A DNA stretch of 7,640 nt from Thiotrichaceae bacterium (lineage in GTDB: Bacteria; Pseudomonadota; Gammaproteobacteria; Thiotrichales; Thiotrichaceae): contig JALWYT010000035.1 in assembly GCA_026992705.1 (NCBI GenBank), forward strand, positions 1 through 7,640. Direction: 5' to 3'. Made by a program: the position numbers and the translations under genes. The notes beneath the pieces were generated by a model, which was not told where the DNA came from, did no database searches, and was given only the letters and a program-made list of their open reading frames with translations. Shown piece after piece: positions 1-6,167 of this stretch. Position 1 is the stretch's first letter, and every line of letters begins with the position of its first letter.

Positions 1-163
1 CGGTACAGGTTGTAAAAAGACTCAAGGCAGAATGAGTTATAAAACAACCTAATGAAAAGCTTGTTAAAGCATCGGATAAGTACCCTAATGAAAATAATGT
101 TACACCGATAAAACAGGGTGAAAAAACAGGTGGTGAACCTAGCCTTGAAAACCGCCCTTCTGA

Positions 164-234
164 CCCCCGCGACAGGATGCAGAACACCCCCGCGACAGGG
201 TTAAATCAAAGTGGTTCAAAAGACAGGGTTAAAC
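164..234 (+). repeat. Short direct repeats (CCCCCGCGACAGG / GACAGGGTTAAA), iteron-like
   Basis: CCCCCGCGACAGG occurs exactly at 164-176 and 187-199. The second copy continues as GACAGGGTTAAA (194-205), which recurs exactly at 222-233. Looser ACAGG copies lie at 113-117 and 126-130. The first two copies are 23 bases apart, so they are read in different frames (PRDR versus PATG). The repetition is therefore at the DNA level rather than a protein repeat. An origin or operator function is inference only. Confidence 0.6.
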
Positions 235-512
235 CTCTCAAATCAGATGTATTAACAAAGAATAATTTTGATCTGCTTTATGCTTATGTATCAAAAAAAG
301 TAGCTGATAAAAGTATTCGCTTATCAATGGATGCAATGACAAATTGTGTCCGTGATTATGTGAAAAATCATGAGCGTTTGAAAAAAACGGCTATTGCTAT
401 TCCTGAATGCCGATACCTCGCAACTGAAATTAGAGACCGAATGTTGAAAGAGGGAATAATCAAAGATAACCCAAACTATAAAAACGGACTTCCTAAGTAT
501 CTGGTTGCATAA
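177..512 (+). CDS. Hypothetical protein, possible C-terminal part of a phage or plasmid replication protein
   Basis: The frame encodes 111 residues from the first ATG. Residues 1 to about 25 are a polar, proline- and glycine-containing linker. The rest is predicted helical and charged, ending in a segment with ATEIRDRMLKEGII followed by NPNYKNGLPKYLV, which looks like a recognition helix and wing of a winged-helix DNA-binding domain. The same frame is open upstream back to a TGA at 33-35, giving about 47 further hydrophilic codons without ATG, GTG or TTG. The 10 codons before that TGA are also open. No good ribosome binding site precedes 177. The gene may therefore be the 3' part of a longer gene broken by a stop or frameshift, or it may start outside the usual codons. 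Short DNA repeats fall in the linker, as lambda O carries its origin inside its gene. The replication role is inference from shape; no family was recognised with confidence. Confidence 0.5.
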   Translation: MQNTPATGLNQSGSKDRVKPLKSDVLTKNNFDLLYAYVSKKVADKSIRLSMDAMTNCVRDYVKNHERLKKTAIAIPECRYLATEIRDRMLKEGIIKDNPNYKNGLPKYLVA

Positions 513-521
513 ATAGGGCGG

Positions 522-555
522 GGTGCTTGTAGATAAATATTTATCAGCAAGCACC
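522..555. repeat. 34-base near-perfect palindrome (hairpin)
   Basis: Outer arms GGTGCTTG (522-529) and CAAGCACC (548-555) are exact inverse complements. The inner GATAAATATTTATC (532-545) is itself a perfect palindrome. Only the T-A / A-G step between them breaks the pairing (one G-T wobble and one A-A mismatch). It begins 9 bases after the stop of the preceding gene and ends 17 bases before the next start codon. No run of T follows, so a classical rho-independent terminator is unlikely. It could be a processing hairpin, a dimeric protein site or a replication or recombination site. Confidence 0.75.
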
Positions 556-572
556 TATCAGGAATAGCAACA

Positions 573-698
573 ATGATTGAATTACTAGCCTACTTACTAT
601 TACTACCTGTCACCATTGCAATTATCAGTATTTACTACATGCTCTATCAAATAATCTGGAACTACTTAGAGCGAGTGTTTAAATACTTTGGTTTTTGA
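573..698 (+). CDS. Small hydrophobic membrane protein, 41 residues
   Basis: ATG at 573 opens a 41-codon frame ending in TGA at 696-698, preceded by AGGA at 560-563 with a 9-base spacer. Residues 1-28 are almost entirely Leu, Ile, Tyr, Val and Ala (MIELLAYLLLLPVTIAIISI and onward) and form one predicted transmembrane helix. The tail is aromatic and basic (ERVFKYFGF). Small single-span proteins of this kind are common in phages (holin-like or minor virion proteins) and as bacterial membrane regulators; nothing here decides between them. It lies just behind the 34-base palindrome, in the region judged to be the edge of a mobile element. Too short for family assignment; the ribosome binding site and coherent hydrophobic pattern are the support. 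Confidence 0.5.
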   Translation: MIELLAYLLLLPVTIAIISIYYMLYQIIWNYLERVFKYFGF

Positions 699-723
699 AA
701 ACCTGAATATTGGATAGCCTCAC

Positions 724-870
724 TTGAAAGAAAAAAGCATCTTTAAGCGAGAGTTTGCGGGCATAAATCACGATAAAATTCAGTATTTAGAGTGGTTTTG
801 TAAGTCATTGATTTACCGTGTTGATACCAGAGCATCAAATTCAAATGCGGGTATAATTGCGGGTATATGA
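724..870 (+). CDS. Doubtful small ORF, 48 residues, TTG start
   Basis: An open frame runs from TTG at 724 to TGA at 868-870, encoding a basic product whose end reads NSNAGIIAGI. The in-frame triplet Ala-Gly-Ile occurs three times, encoded by GCGGGCATA at 757 and GCGGGTATA at 847 and 859. There is no convincing ribosome binding site, and an in-frame stop lies just before it (TAG near 715). No family was recognised. It may be a gene remnant, or the frame may be an accident of a repeat-rich, attachment-site-like segment. Listed because nothing else explains the stretch. Confidence 0.2.
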   Translation: MKEKSIFKREFAGINHDKIQYLEWFCKSLIYRVDTRASNSNAGIIAGI

Positions 871-957
871 CTATTTCAAAAAATAATAAGTCATTGTACT
901 TTTTATATAAAATTGCTTGAGTTTTATTCCTTTCGCCGATTCCAAAGCATCAATTTC
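801..957 (+). repeat. Two diverged copies of a repeat module, possible attachment-site region
   Basis: TAAGTCATTG occurs at 801-810 and 887-896. Each copy is followed by a related 20-mer: GATACCAGAGCATCAAATTC at 823-842 and GATTCCAAAGCATCAATTTC at 938-957, identical at 17 of 20 positions. The two parts are 12 bases apart in the first copy and 41 in the second. The pairing in the same order suggests an old duplication or two sites for one protein. It lies between mobile-element-like genes and carA, where an integration junction would be expected. No integrase is visible to support that reading. Confidence 0.4.
847..867 (+). repeat. Tandem GCGGGTATA repeat
   Basis: GCGGGTATA stands at 847-855 and again at 859-867, a 12-base period, with a one-mismatch copy (GCGGGCATA) at 757-765. 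A partial inverse match, TACCCTCAAACCCGC, lies near 958-972. Closely spaced GGGTA-type repeats of this style can be integrase or excisionase arm sites, but that is only an analogy here. Confidence 0.45.
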
Positions 958-1121
958 TACCCTCAAACCCGCTCTAAATCAACATTTTCAAATAACCCTT
1001 TATATCTTGAAATCAACTAGCTAGTAACAGCTAACAACGTTTGCACTATCTAGGGTAACTCCTGCAAACTTGATTACAAAATGTGTTTTAGTTAATGACT
1101 AAGTAATTTTTTAATGGCGGA

Positions 1122-1151
1122 TAGACAGTGATGAGTCCTTTCAAGTAAAAT
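1122..1151 (+). promoter_or_regulatory. Candidate sigma-70 promoter for carA-carB-greA
   Basis: TAGACA (1122-1127) matches the -35 consensus at five of six positions. After an 18-base spacer TAAAAT (1146-1151) matches the -10 consensus at five of six. Transcription would begin near 1158, leaving a leader of about 75 bases. It is the best-placed pair found, but A+T-rich DNA yields such matches by chance, and carA may have more than one promoter, as E. coli carAB does. Confidence 0.4.
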
Positions 1152-1179
1152 ACACCGCACTTAAAATTGAGATGGTGTA
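1151..1179 (+). other. Weak stem-loop followed by T-run in carA upstream region
   Basis: TACACC (1151-1156) pairs with GGTGTA (1174-1179), and a short inner CTTAA / TTGAG match may extend it. GTTTTTA follows at once. The layout resembles a weak terminator or attenuator, but six base pairs is short, and a start near 1158 from the candidate promoter would leave out the left arm. It could serve only transcripts coming from further upstream. Confidence 0.2.
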
Positions 1180-1224
1180 GTTTTTATCCCCATGTTTTAT
1201 GCCGTCTAAATCTATTATCTAAGT

Positions 1225-1229
1225 GGAGG
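1225..1229 (+). promoter_or_regulatory. Shine-Dalgarno site that fixes the carA start
   Basis: GGAGG lies five bases before TTG at 1235. It overlaps the region of the alternative GTG at 1223, so it cannot serve that codon, and it therefore favours the TTG start. Confidence 0.75.
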
Positions 1230-1234
1230 TTCGA

Positions 1235-2383
1235 TTGAGAAAGCGAGCAATTTTAGTACTGGAAGACGGTAGTGTTTTTCAGGGTGAGTCCATAGGCTGT
1301 GAGGGTCAGACTGTTGGTGAGGTGGTGTTTAATACGGCAATGACTGGCTATCAGGAAATCTTAACAGACCCATCATACGCACAACAAATCGTTACCTTGA
1401 CTTATCCTCATATCGGTAATACTGGAACAAATGCGGAAGATGAGGAGTCTTCACAGATTCATGCGGCAGGCTTGGTGGTTAAAGATGTGCCGATGCTGTT
1501 TAGCAATTGGCGTAGTAAAGAATCCCTAAGCGATTATCTGGAGCGTAACAAAATAGTCGCCATTGCGGATATTGATACACGCCGTTTAACTCGAATTTTA
1601 CGCGAGAAAGGGGCACAGGCAGGCTGTATTTTAGCAGGTGATGCGATTGATGAAGCGATTGCTTTAGATGCGGCAAAGTCATTCCCCGGTTTGCAGGGAA
1701 TGGATTTAGCCAAAGAAGTAACGACATCCGAGGCTTATGATTGGAATCGGGGGACTTGGAATGCCGATGTCAGCTCTGAAAAGATTTTGGACAAAGCCGA
1801 TGCCAATTTTTATGTAGTTGCCTACGATTTCGGGGTTAAACGGAATATTTTGCGAATGCTGGTTGATCGTGGTTGCTATGTGTCGGTTGTGCCTGCTCAA
1901 ACACCTGCGGAGGAGGTGCTGGCGATGAATCCTGATGGGGTATTCTTATCGAATGGACCGGGTGATCCTGAACCTTGTGATTATGCGATTTCTGCTATTC
2001 AAACCGTGTTGCAAAATAAAGTCCCCACCTTTGGTATTTGCTTGGGGCATCAATTATTAGGCTTAGCCAGCGGTGCAAAAACCATGAAAATGAAATTTGG
2101 GCATCACGGGGCTAATCATCCTGTACAAGATTTAGCAACAACGCATGTGATGATTAGTAGTCAAAATCATGGCTTTGCGGTCGATGAGGAAAGCTTGCCT
2201 GATAATCTTAATGCCACACATCGCTCATTATTTGATAATACGTTACAGGGGATTGAACGCACAGATTGCCCAGCCATGAGTTTTCAGGGGCATCCTGAAG
2301 CCAGCCCTGGTCCTCATGATGTTGCTCCTGTATTTGATCGTTTTATTGAAATGATGCAAAACGCCACTTCCACTCAAGCTTAA
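1235..2383 (+). CDS. carA: Carbamoyl phosphate synthetase small (glutaminase) subunit
   Basis: CarA hydrolyses glutamine and channels ammonia to CarB for carbamoyl phosphate synthesis in the cytoplasm, feeding arginine and pyrimidine formation. From TTG at 1235 the protein has 382 residues, the same as E. coli CarA. The N-terminal CPSase small-chain domain fills about residues 1-150, with LEDG near the start and NTAMTGYQEILTDPSY. A class I glutamine amidotransferase domain follows from about 190. Its nucleophile Cys269 sits in FGICLGHQLLG, and the His353/Glu355 pair in FQGHPEASPGPHD; these match the E. coli numbers exactly. NGPGDP and SQNHGFAV are also present. The GTG at 1223 would add four residues but overlaps the GGAGG site. 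E. coli carA also starts at UUG, with the same spacing to the LVLEDG motif. carB begins 12 bases downstream. Identification is secure; only the start is open to slight doubt. Confidence 0.97.
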   Translation: MRKRAILVLEDGSVFQGESIGCEGQTVGEVVFNTAMTGYQEILTDPSYAQQIVTLTYPHIGNTGTNAEDEESSQIHAAGLVVKDVPMLFSNWRSKESLSDYLERNKIVAIADIDTRRLTRILREKGAQAGCILAGDAIDEAIALDAAKSFPGLQGMDLAKEVTTSEAYDWNRGTWNADVSSEKILDKADANFYVVAYDFGVKRNILRMLVDRGCYVSVVPAQTPAEEVLAMNPDGVFLSNGPGDPEPCDYAISAIQTVLQNKVPTFGICLGHQLLGLASGAKTMKMKFGHHGANHPVQDLATTHVMISSQNHGFAVDEESLPDNLNATHRSLFDNTLQGIERTDCPAMSFQGHPEASPGPHDVAPVFDRFIEMMQNATSTQA

Positions 2384-2395
2384 AAGACAAAATCC

Positions 2396-5300
2396 ATGCC
2401 AAAACGTACTGACATTAATAGCATTCTGATTATTGGAGCGGGGCCAATTGTAATTGGTCAAGCCTGTGAATTTGATTATTCTGGTGCTCAGGCTTGTAAA
2501 GCCTTAAAAGAAGAGGGCTACCGTGTAATTCTCGTCAATTCTAATCCTGCAACGATTATGACTGACCCTGAAATGGCAGATGCCATTTATATTGAGCCAA
2601 TCAATTGGCAGACGGTAGAACGCATTATCGAAAAAGAAAAGCCTAATGTACTAATCCCCACAATGGGCGGGCAAACAGCATTAAATTGTGCTTTGGATTT
2701 AGACAAACACGGCGTATTAGAAAAGCACGGCGTTGAGATGATCGGTGCTCAAAAAGAAGCCATTGATATGGCAGAAGACCGTGAAAAATTCCGTCAAGCC
2801 ATGGAAGAAATTGGCTTGTCATCGGCTCGCTCAGGTATCGCTCACAGTATGGAAGAAGCTTGGCAAATCCAAAAAGGTTTGGGCTTCCCTGTGGTTTGTC
2901 GCCCTTCATTCACAATGGGCGGTTCAGGCGGCGGCATCGCTTATAACAAAGTGGAATTTGAAGAAATCGTCGGGCGGGGTTTAGATTTATCACCTACAAC
3001 TGAGGTGTTATTGGAAGAATCACTGCTCGGCTGGAAAGAATATGAGATGGAAGTGGTGCGTGATCGCAATGATAATTGCATTATTATCTGCTCCATTGAA
3101 AACCTTGACCCCATGGGTGTGCATACAGGCGATTCGATTACCGTAGCCCCTGCACAAACTTTGACCGATAAGGAATATCAAAAACTGCGGGATGCTTCGC
3201 TAGCGGTATTGCGGAAAATCGGGGTAGAAACAGGTGGTTCTAATGTGCAGTTCTCGGTGAACCCTAGAGATGGTCGCATTGTAATTATTGAGATGAATCC
3301 GCGAGTATCGCGTTCGTCAGCACTGGCATCGAAGGCAACAGGCTTCCCAATTGCCAAAGTCGCAGCTAAATTGGCGATTGGTTATACCTTAGACGAATTA
3401 CGCAATGATATTACAGGCGGTGCAACGCCTGCCTCATTCGAGCCAGCGATTGATTATGTCGTTACTAAAATTCCACGCTTTACCTTTGAAAAATTCCCTA
3501 AAGCAGATTCTCGTTTAACCACACAAATGAAATCGGTAGGGGAGGTGATGGCAATTGGACGAACCTTCCAAGAGTCATTCCAAAAGGCTTTACGCGGCAT
3601 GGAAACAGGGATTATCGGTTTGGATGAGCGAGTTGACTTAAGCTCGGATGATGCCAAAGATATTATCCGCCGTGAAATCAGCGAAGTGGGAGCCGAGCGT
3701 ATTTTATATCTCGGTGATGCCTTCCGCTTTGGCATGAGCTTAGAAGAAGTCTTTGAATTAACCAGCATTGACCCTTGGTTCTTATGTCAAATTGAGGAGC
3801 TGGTTAAAATTGAGCAGGGCTTAAAAGAACGCTTGCTCACCAGTATTGATGCGGATGAAATGTTCCGCTTAAAGCGTAAAGGCTTCTCCGATGCTCGTTT
3901 AGCAAAATTACTCGATAGCAAAGAAAGCAGCGTTCGCAAGCATCGCCAGAAATTAGGCATTCGCCCTGTTTATAAACGAGTTGATACGTGTGCAGCGGAA
4001 TTTGCCACCGATACCGCTTATATGTATTCCAGCTATGATGAAGAATGCGAATCGCAGCCATCGGATAAAAAGAAAATCATGATTTTAGGCGGTGGACCAA
4101 ATCGCATCGGGCAAGGTATTGAATTTGATTATTGCTGCGTTCATGCCGCGTTTGCCATGCGTGATGACGGTTATGAAACGATTATGGTCAACTGTAATCC
4201 AGAGACCGTTTCCACTGATTATGACACCTCTGACCGCCTATATTTTGAGCCATTAACGCTAGAAGACGTGCTGGAAATTGTTGATTTAGAAAAGCCTGAT
4301 GGGGTGATTGTGCAATATGGTGGGCAAACGCCATTGAAATTAGCCGAAGCTTTGGAGGCGGAAGGAGCTAATATTATTGGCACATCGCCAGATTCGATTG
4401 ATTTAGCCGAAGACCGCGAGCGTTTTCAGCAGATGATTAACAAGCTCGGCTTAAAACAACCACCCAACCGAACAGCTACTGCCACAGCAGAAGCAATTCG
4501 CCATGCGGAAGAAGTGGGCTATCCTTTGGTTATTCGTCCATCCTTTGTACTCGGTGGGCGGGGTATGGAAATCGTTTATAATGAAACAGAATTATCACGC
4601 TATATGGATGCCGCGATTGATGTTTCTAACGATTGTCCAGTCCTGCTAGATCGCTTCCTTGATGATGCGATTGAGGTTGATATTGATGCAATATGCGATG
4701 GCGAAGAGGTATTAATCGGCGGCATTATGCAGCATATTGAACAGGCGGGTGTGCATTCAGGGGATTCTGCTTGCTCATTGCCACCGTACTCTTTAAGTGA
4801 GGACATTCAACAGCGAATGCGTGAGCAAGTCATCGCAATGGGCAAGGCGTTAAATGTTGTTGGCTTGATGAATACCCAATTTGCCATTAAAGGCGATGAA
4901 ATTTATGTGCTAGAAGTCAACCCACGAGCCTCACGAACTGTGCCATTTGTATCAAAAGCAACGGGTGTGCCGTTAGCAAAAGTAGCAGCCCGTTGTATGG
5001 CGGGGACAAGCTTAAAAGAGCAGGGCATAACGGCTGAAGTTATTCCTGAGCATTATTCAGTGAAAGAAGCGGTATTCCCCTTTATTAAATTCCCCGGTGT
5101 TGATCCAATGCTTGGTCCTGAAATGAAATCAACGGGCGAGGTCATGGGCGTTGGCAAAACATTTGCCGAAGCATTTGGCAAAGCCCAACGTGCCGCCAGT
5201 GTAGATTATCCGTTAGAAGGCTTGGCTTTCCTAAGCGTGCGAGTAACGGATCGAGAAGGTGTAAAAGAAATTGGCAAATTATTGTCTGATTTAGGCTTCT

Positions 5301-5602
5301 CTATCGTTGCAACACGAGGAACTGCAAGAACACTGAAGGCGGCAGGCATTGATTGCAAGGTTGTTAATAAAATGCGGGAAGGTCGCCCGAATATTGTTGA
5401 TATGATTCGCAATGACGAAATTGATTTGATTGTGAATACAACAGAAGGCGAAAAGTCCACACTGGATTCCTACGAAATCCGCCGTGAAGCCTTGCAGCAT
5501 AAAATAACTTATACCACCACACTTTCTGGTGCGTGGGCATTGTGTCAAGCAATGTTCCATACGGATCAGGAAGAAGTTTATCGTTTACAAGATTTACATT
5601 AA
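2396..5602 (+). CDS. carB: Carbamoyl phosphate synthetase large subunit
   Basis: CarB makes carbamoyl phosphate from bicarbonate, CarA-derived ammonia and two ATP. It has 1068 residues (E. coli 1073) and the full duplicated layout. The first synthetase half (about 1-400) carries GAGPIVIGQ at 14-22, FTMGGSGGGIAY and EMNPRVSRSSALASKATG. An oligomerisation region (about 400-555) follows. The second half (about 556-935) carries GGGPNRIGQG near 565-574, YGGQTPLKLA and EVNPRASRTVPFVSKATG. An MGS-like allosteric domain runs from about 936 to the end. ATRGTA, VNK and VNTTEG in that domain keep the effector-binding residues equivalent to E. coli Thr974, Thr977, Lys993 and Asn1015. The place of E. coli Lys954 is Arg953 here in an ungapped alignment. 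The ribosome binding site is weak (AAAAGA well upstream), so translation may depend on coupling with carA. No break or insertion seen. Confidence 0.98.
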   Translation: MPKRTDINSILIIGAGPIVIGQACEFDYSGAQACKALKEEGYRVILVNSNPATIMTDPEMADAIYIEPINWQTVERIIEKEKPNVLIPTMGGQTALNCALDLDKHGVLEKHGVEMIGAQKEAIDMAEDREKFRQAMEEIGLSSARSGIAHSMEEAWQIQKGLGFPVVCRPSFTMGGSGGGIAYNKVEFEEIVGRGLDLSPTTEVLLEESLLGWKEYEMEVVRDRNDNCIIICSIENLDPMGVHTGDSITVAPAQTLTDKEYQKLRDASLAVLRKIGVETGGSNVQFSVNPRDGRIVIIEMNPRVSRSSALASKATGFPIAKVAAKLAIGYTLDELRNDITGGATPASFEPAIDYVVTKIPRFTFEKFPKADSRLTTQMKSVGEVMAIGRTFQESFQKALRGMETGIIGLDERVDLSSDDAKDIIRREISEVGAERILYLGDAFRFGMSLEEVFELTSIDPWFLCQIEELVKIEQGLKERLLTSIDADEMFRLKRKGFSDARLAKLLDSKESSVRKHRQKLGIRPVYKRVDTCAAEFATDTAYMYSSYDEECESQPSDKKKIMILGGGPNRIGQGIEFDYCCVHAAFAMRDDGYETIMVNCNPETVSTDYDTSDRLYFEPLTLEDVLEIVDLEKPDGVIVQYGGQTPLKLAEALEAEGANIIGTSPDSIDLAEDRERFQQMINKLGLKQPPNRTATATAEAIRHAEEVGYPLVIRPSFVLGGRGMEIVYNETELSRYMDAAIDVSNDCPVLLDRFLDDAIEVDIDAICDGEEVLIGGIMQHIEQAGVHSGDSACSLPPYSLSEDIQQRMREQVIAMGKALNVVGLMNTQFAIKGDEIYVLEVNPRASRTVPFVSKATGVPLAKVAARCMAGTSLKEQGITAEVIPEHYSVKEAVFPFIKFPGVDPMLGPEMKSTGEVMGVGKTFAEAFGKAQRAASVDYPLEGLAFLSVRVTDREGVKEIGKLLSDLGFSIVATRGTARTLKAAGIDCKVVNKMREGRPNIVDMIRNDEIDLIVNTTEGEKSTLDSYEIRREALQHKITYTTTLSGAWALCQAMFHTDQEEVYRLQDLH

Positions 5603-5612
5603 GGAAAGAAAA

Positions 5613-6089
5613 ATGGAAAGAGCTCCAATTACAAAAAAAGGTGCTGAAGAACTAAAAAAAGAATTAAAACGCTTAAAAACCGTAGAGCGTCCACGAATTA
5701 CACAAGAGATTGCAACCGCGAGAGAGCATGGTGACCTCAAAGAAAATGCGGAATACCATGCTGCCCGCGAAGAACAAAGCTTCCTAGAAGGCAGGATCCA
5801 GCAACTAGAAGGCATTTTATCCACTGCTCAGATCATTGATGTTGCCAGCTTAGACGTTGGTGACCGCATCGTATTCGGAGCCAAAGTTGACCTCGCCGAC
5901 GTAGAAACAGGCGATGAATTAACCTATGAAATCGTCGGTGATGTCGAAGCCGATATAGAAAAAAACAAAATCGCCATCTCCTCCCCCATCGCCAGAGCCT
6001 TAATCGGCAAAGAAGTCGATGACATCGCCACCGTCCAAGCCCCCGCAGGCGTGATTGAATATGAAATTGTGGATGTGAGGTATGAATAA
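5613..6089 (+). CDS. greA: Transcription elongation factor GreA
   Basis: GreA enters the RNA polymerase secondary channel and triggers cleavage of backtracked RNA, freeing stalled complexes. The product has 158 residues, the length of E. coli GreA. The N-terminal coiled coil spans about residues 8-75, with the tip sequence EHGDLKENAEYH holding the acidic pair Asp41 and Glu44 that supports metal binding in cleavage. The C-terminal FKBP-like domain runs from about 80, with SSPIARALIGK near 128-138. ATG at 5613 is chosen because AGGA at 5602-5605 lies 7 bases before it and it gives the standard N-terminus. An in-frame ATG at 5529 would overlap carB by 74 bases and add 28 unlike residues. It starts 10 bases after carB, so it is probably co-transcribed. 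The second half uses many more C-ending codons than carA, carB or its own first half. Confidence 0.97.
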   Translation: MERAPITKKGAEELKKELKRLKTVERPRITQEIATAREHGDLKENAEYHAAREEQSFLEGRIQQLEGILSTAQIIDVASLDVGDRIVFGAKVDLADVETGDELTYEIVGDVEADIEKNKIAISSPIARALIGKEVDDIATVQAPAGVIEYEIVDVRYE

Positions 6090-6167
6090 TGGCTGATTTG
6101 TACTATATCATTATTAGAAACTAATTTAGTTTTCTATCAGTTATGGGGCTTAGGTTATAGTGTGTTA

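Larger units (their letters stand above)
871..1234. other. Intergenic region upstream of carA
   Basis: No credible coding frame with a ribosome binding site was found on either strand; stops are frequent and the sequence is A+T-rich. It contains the second copy of the repeat module (887-957), a 10-base palindrome ACTAGCTAGT at 1016-1025, a candidate sigma-70 promoter (1122-1151), a small hairpin (1151-1179) and the carA ribosome binding site. The left part probably belongs to the mobile element and the right part to the carA leader. No clear ArgR box was seen. Confidence 0.6.

Noticed and set aside
1016..1025. ACTAGCTAGT palindrome
   Set aside because: Ten-base palindromes are expected by chance in several kilobases, and there is no partner site or gene context.
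1154..1162. ACCGCACTT, the inverse of the Pasteurellaceae uptake core AAGTGCGGT
   Set aside because: It occurs once in the window, whereas genomes using this signal carry roughly one copy per one to two kilobases; a single 9-mer is likely chance.
1199..1210. ATGCCGTCTAAA, one mismatch from the Neisseria DNA uptake sequence
   Set aside because: Single imperfect copy, no inverted pair at a terminator, and the proteins do not point to Neisseria.
1223..1225. GTG as carA start
   Set aside because: It overlaps the Shine-Dalgarno site and would shift the catalytic residues off the E. coli numbering by four.
2745..2984. 79-codon ORF in another frame inside carB, and similar antisense ORFs across carA, carB and greA
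   Set aside because: They lie wholly within strongly conserved coding sequence, lack ribosome binding sites and have residue compositions typical of shadow frames.
5529..5612. Upstream in-frame ATG extending greA by 28 codons
   Set aside because: It overlaps the end of carB, has no family match in the added residues, and the ATG at 5613 has a good AGGA site.
6089..6124. 11-codon ORF (MADLYYIIIRN) overlapping the greA stop as TAATG
   Set aside because: Too short to support as a gene; TAATG overlaps arise often by chance and no leader-peptide logic is visible.
6115..6136. A+T-rich inverted repeat TAGAAACTAA / TTAGTTTTCTA after greA
   Set aside because: It has a bulge, almost no G-C pairs, a tiny loop and no T-run after it, so it is not a credible terminator.
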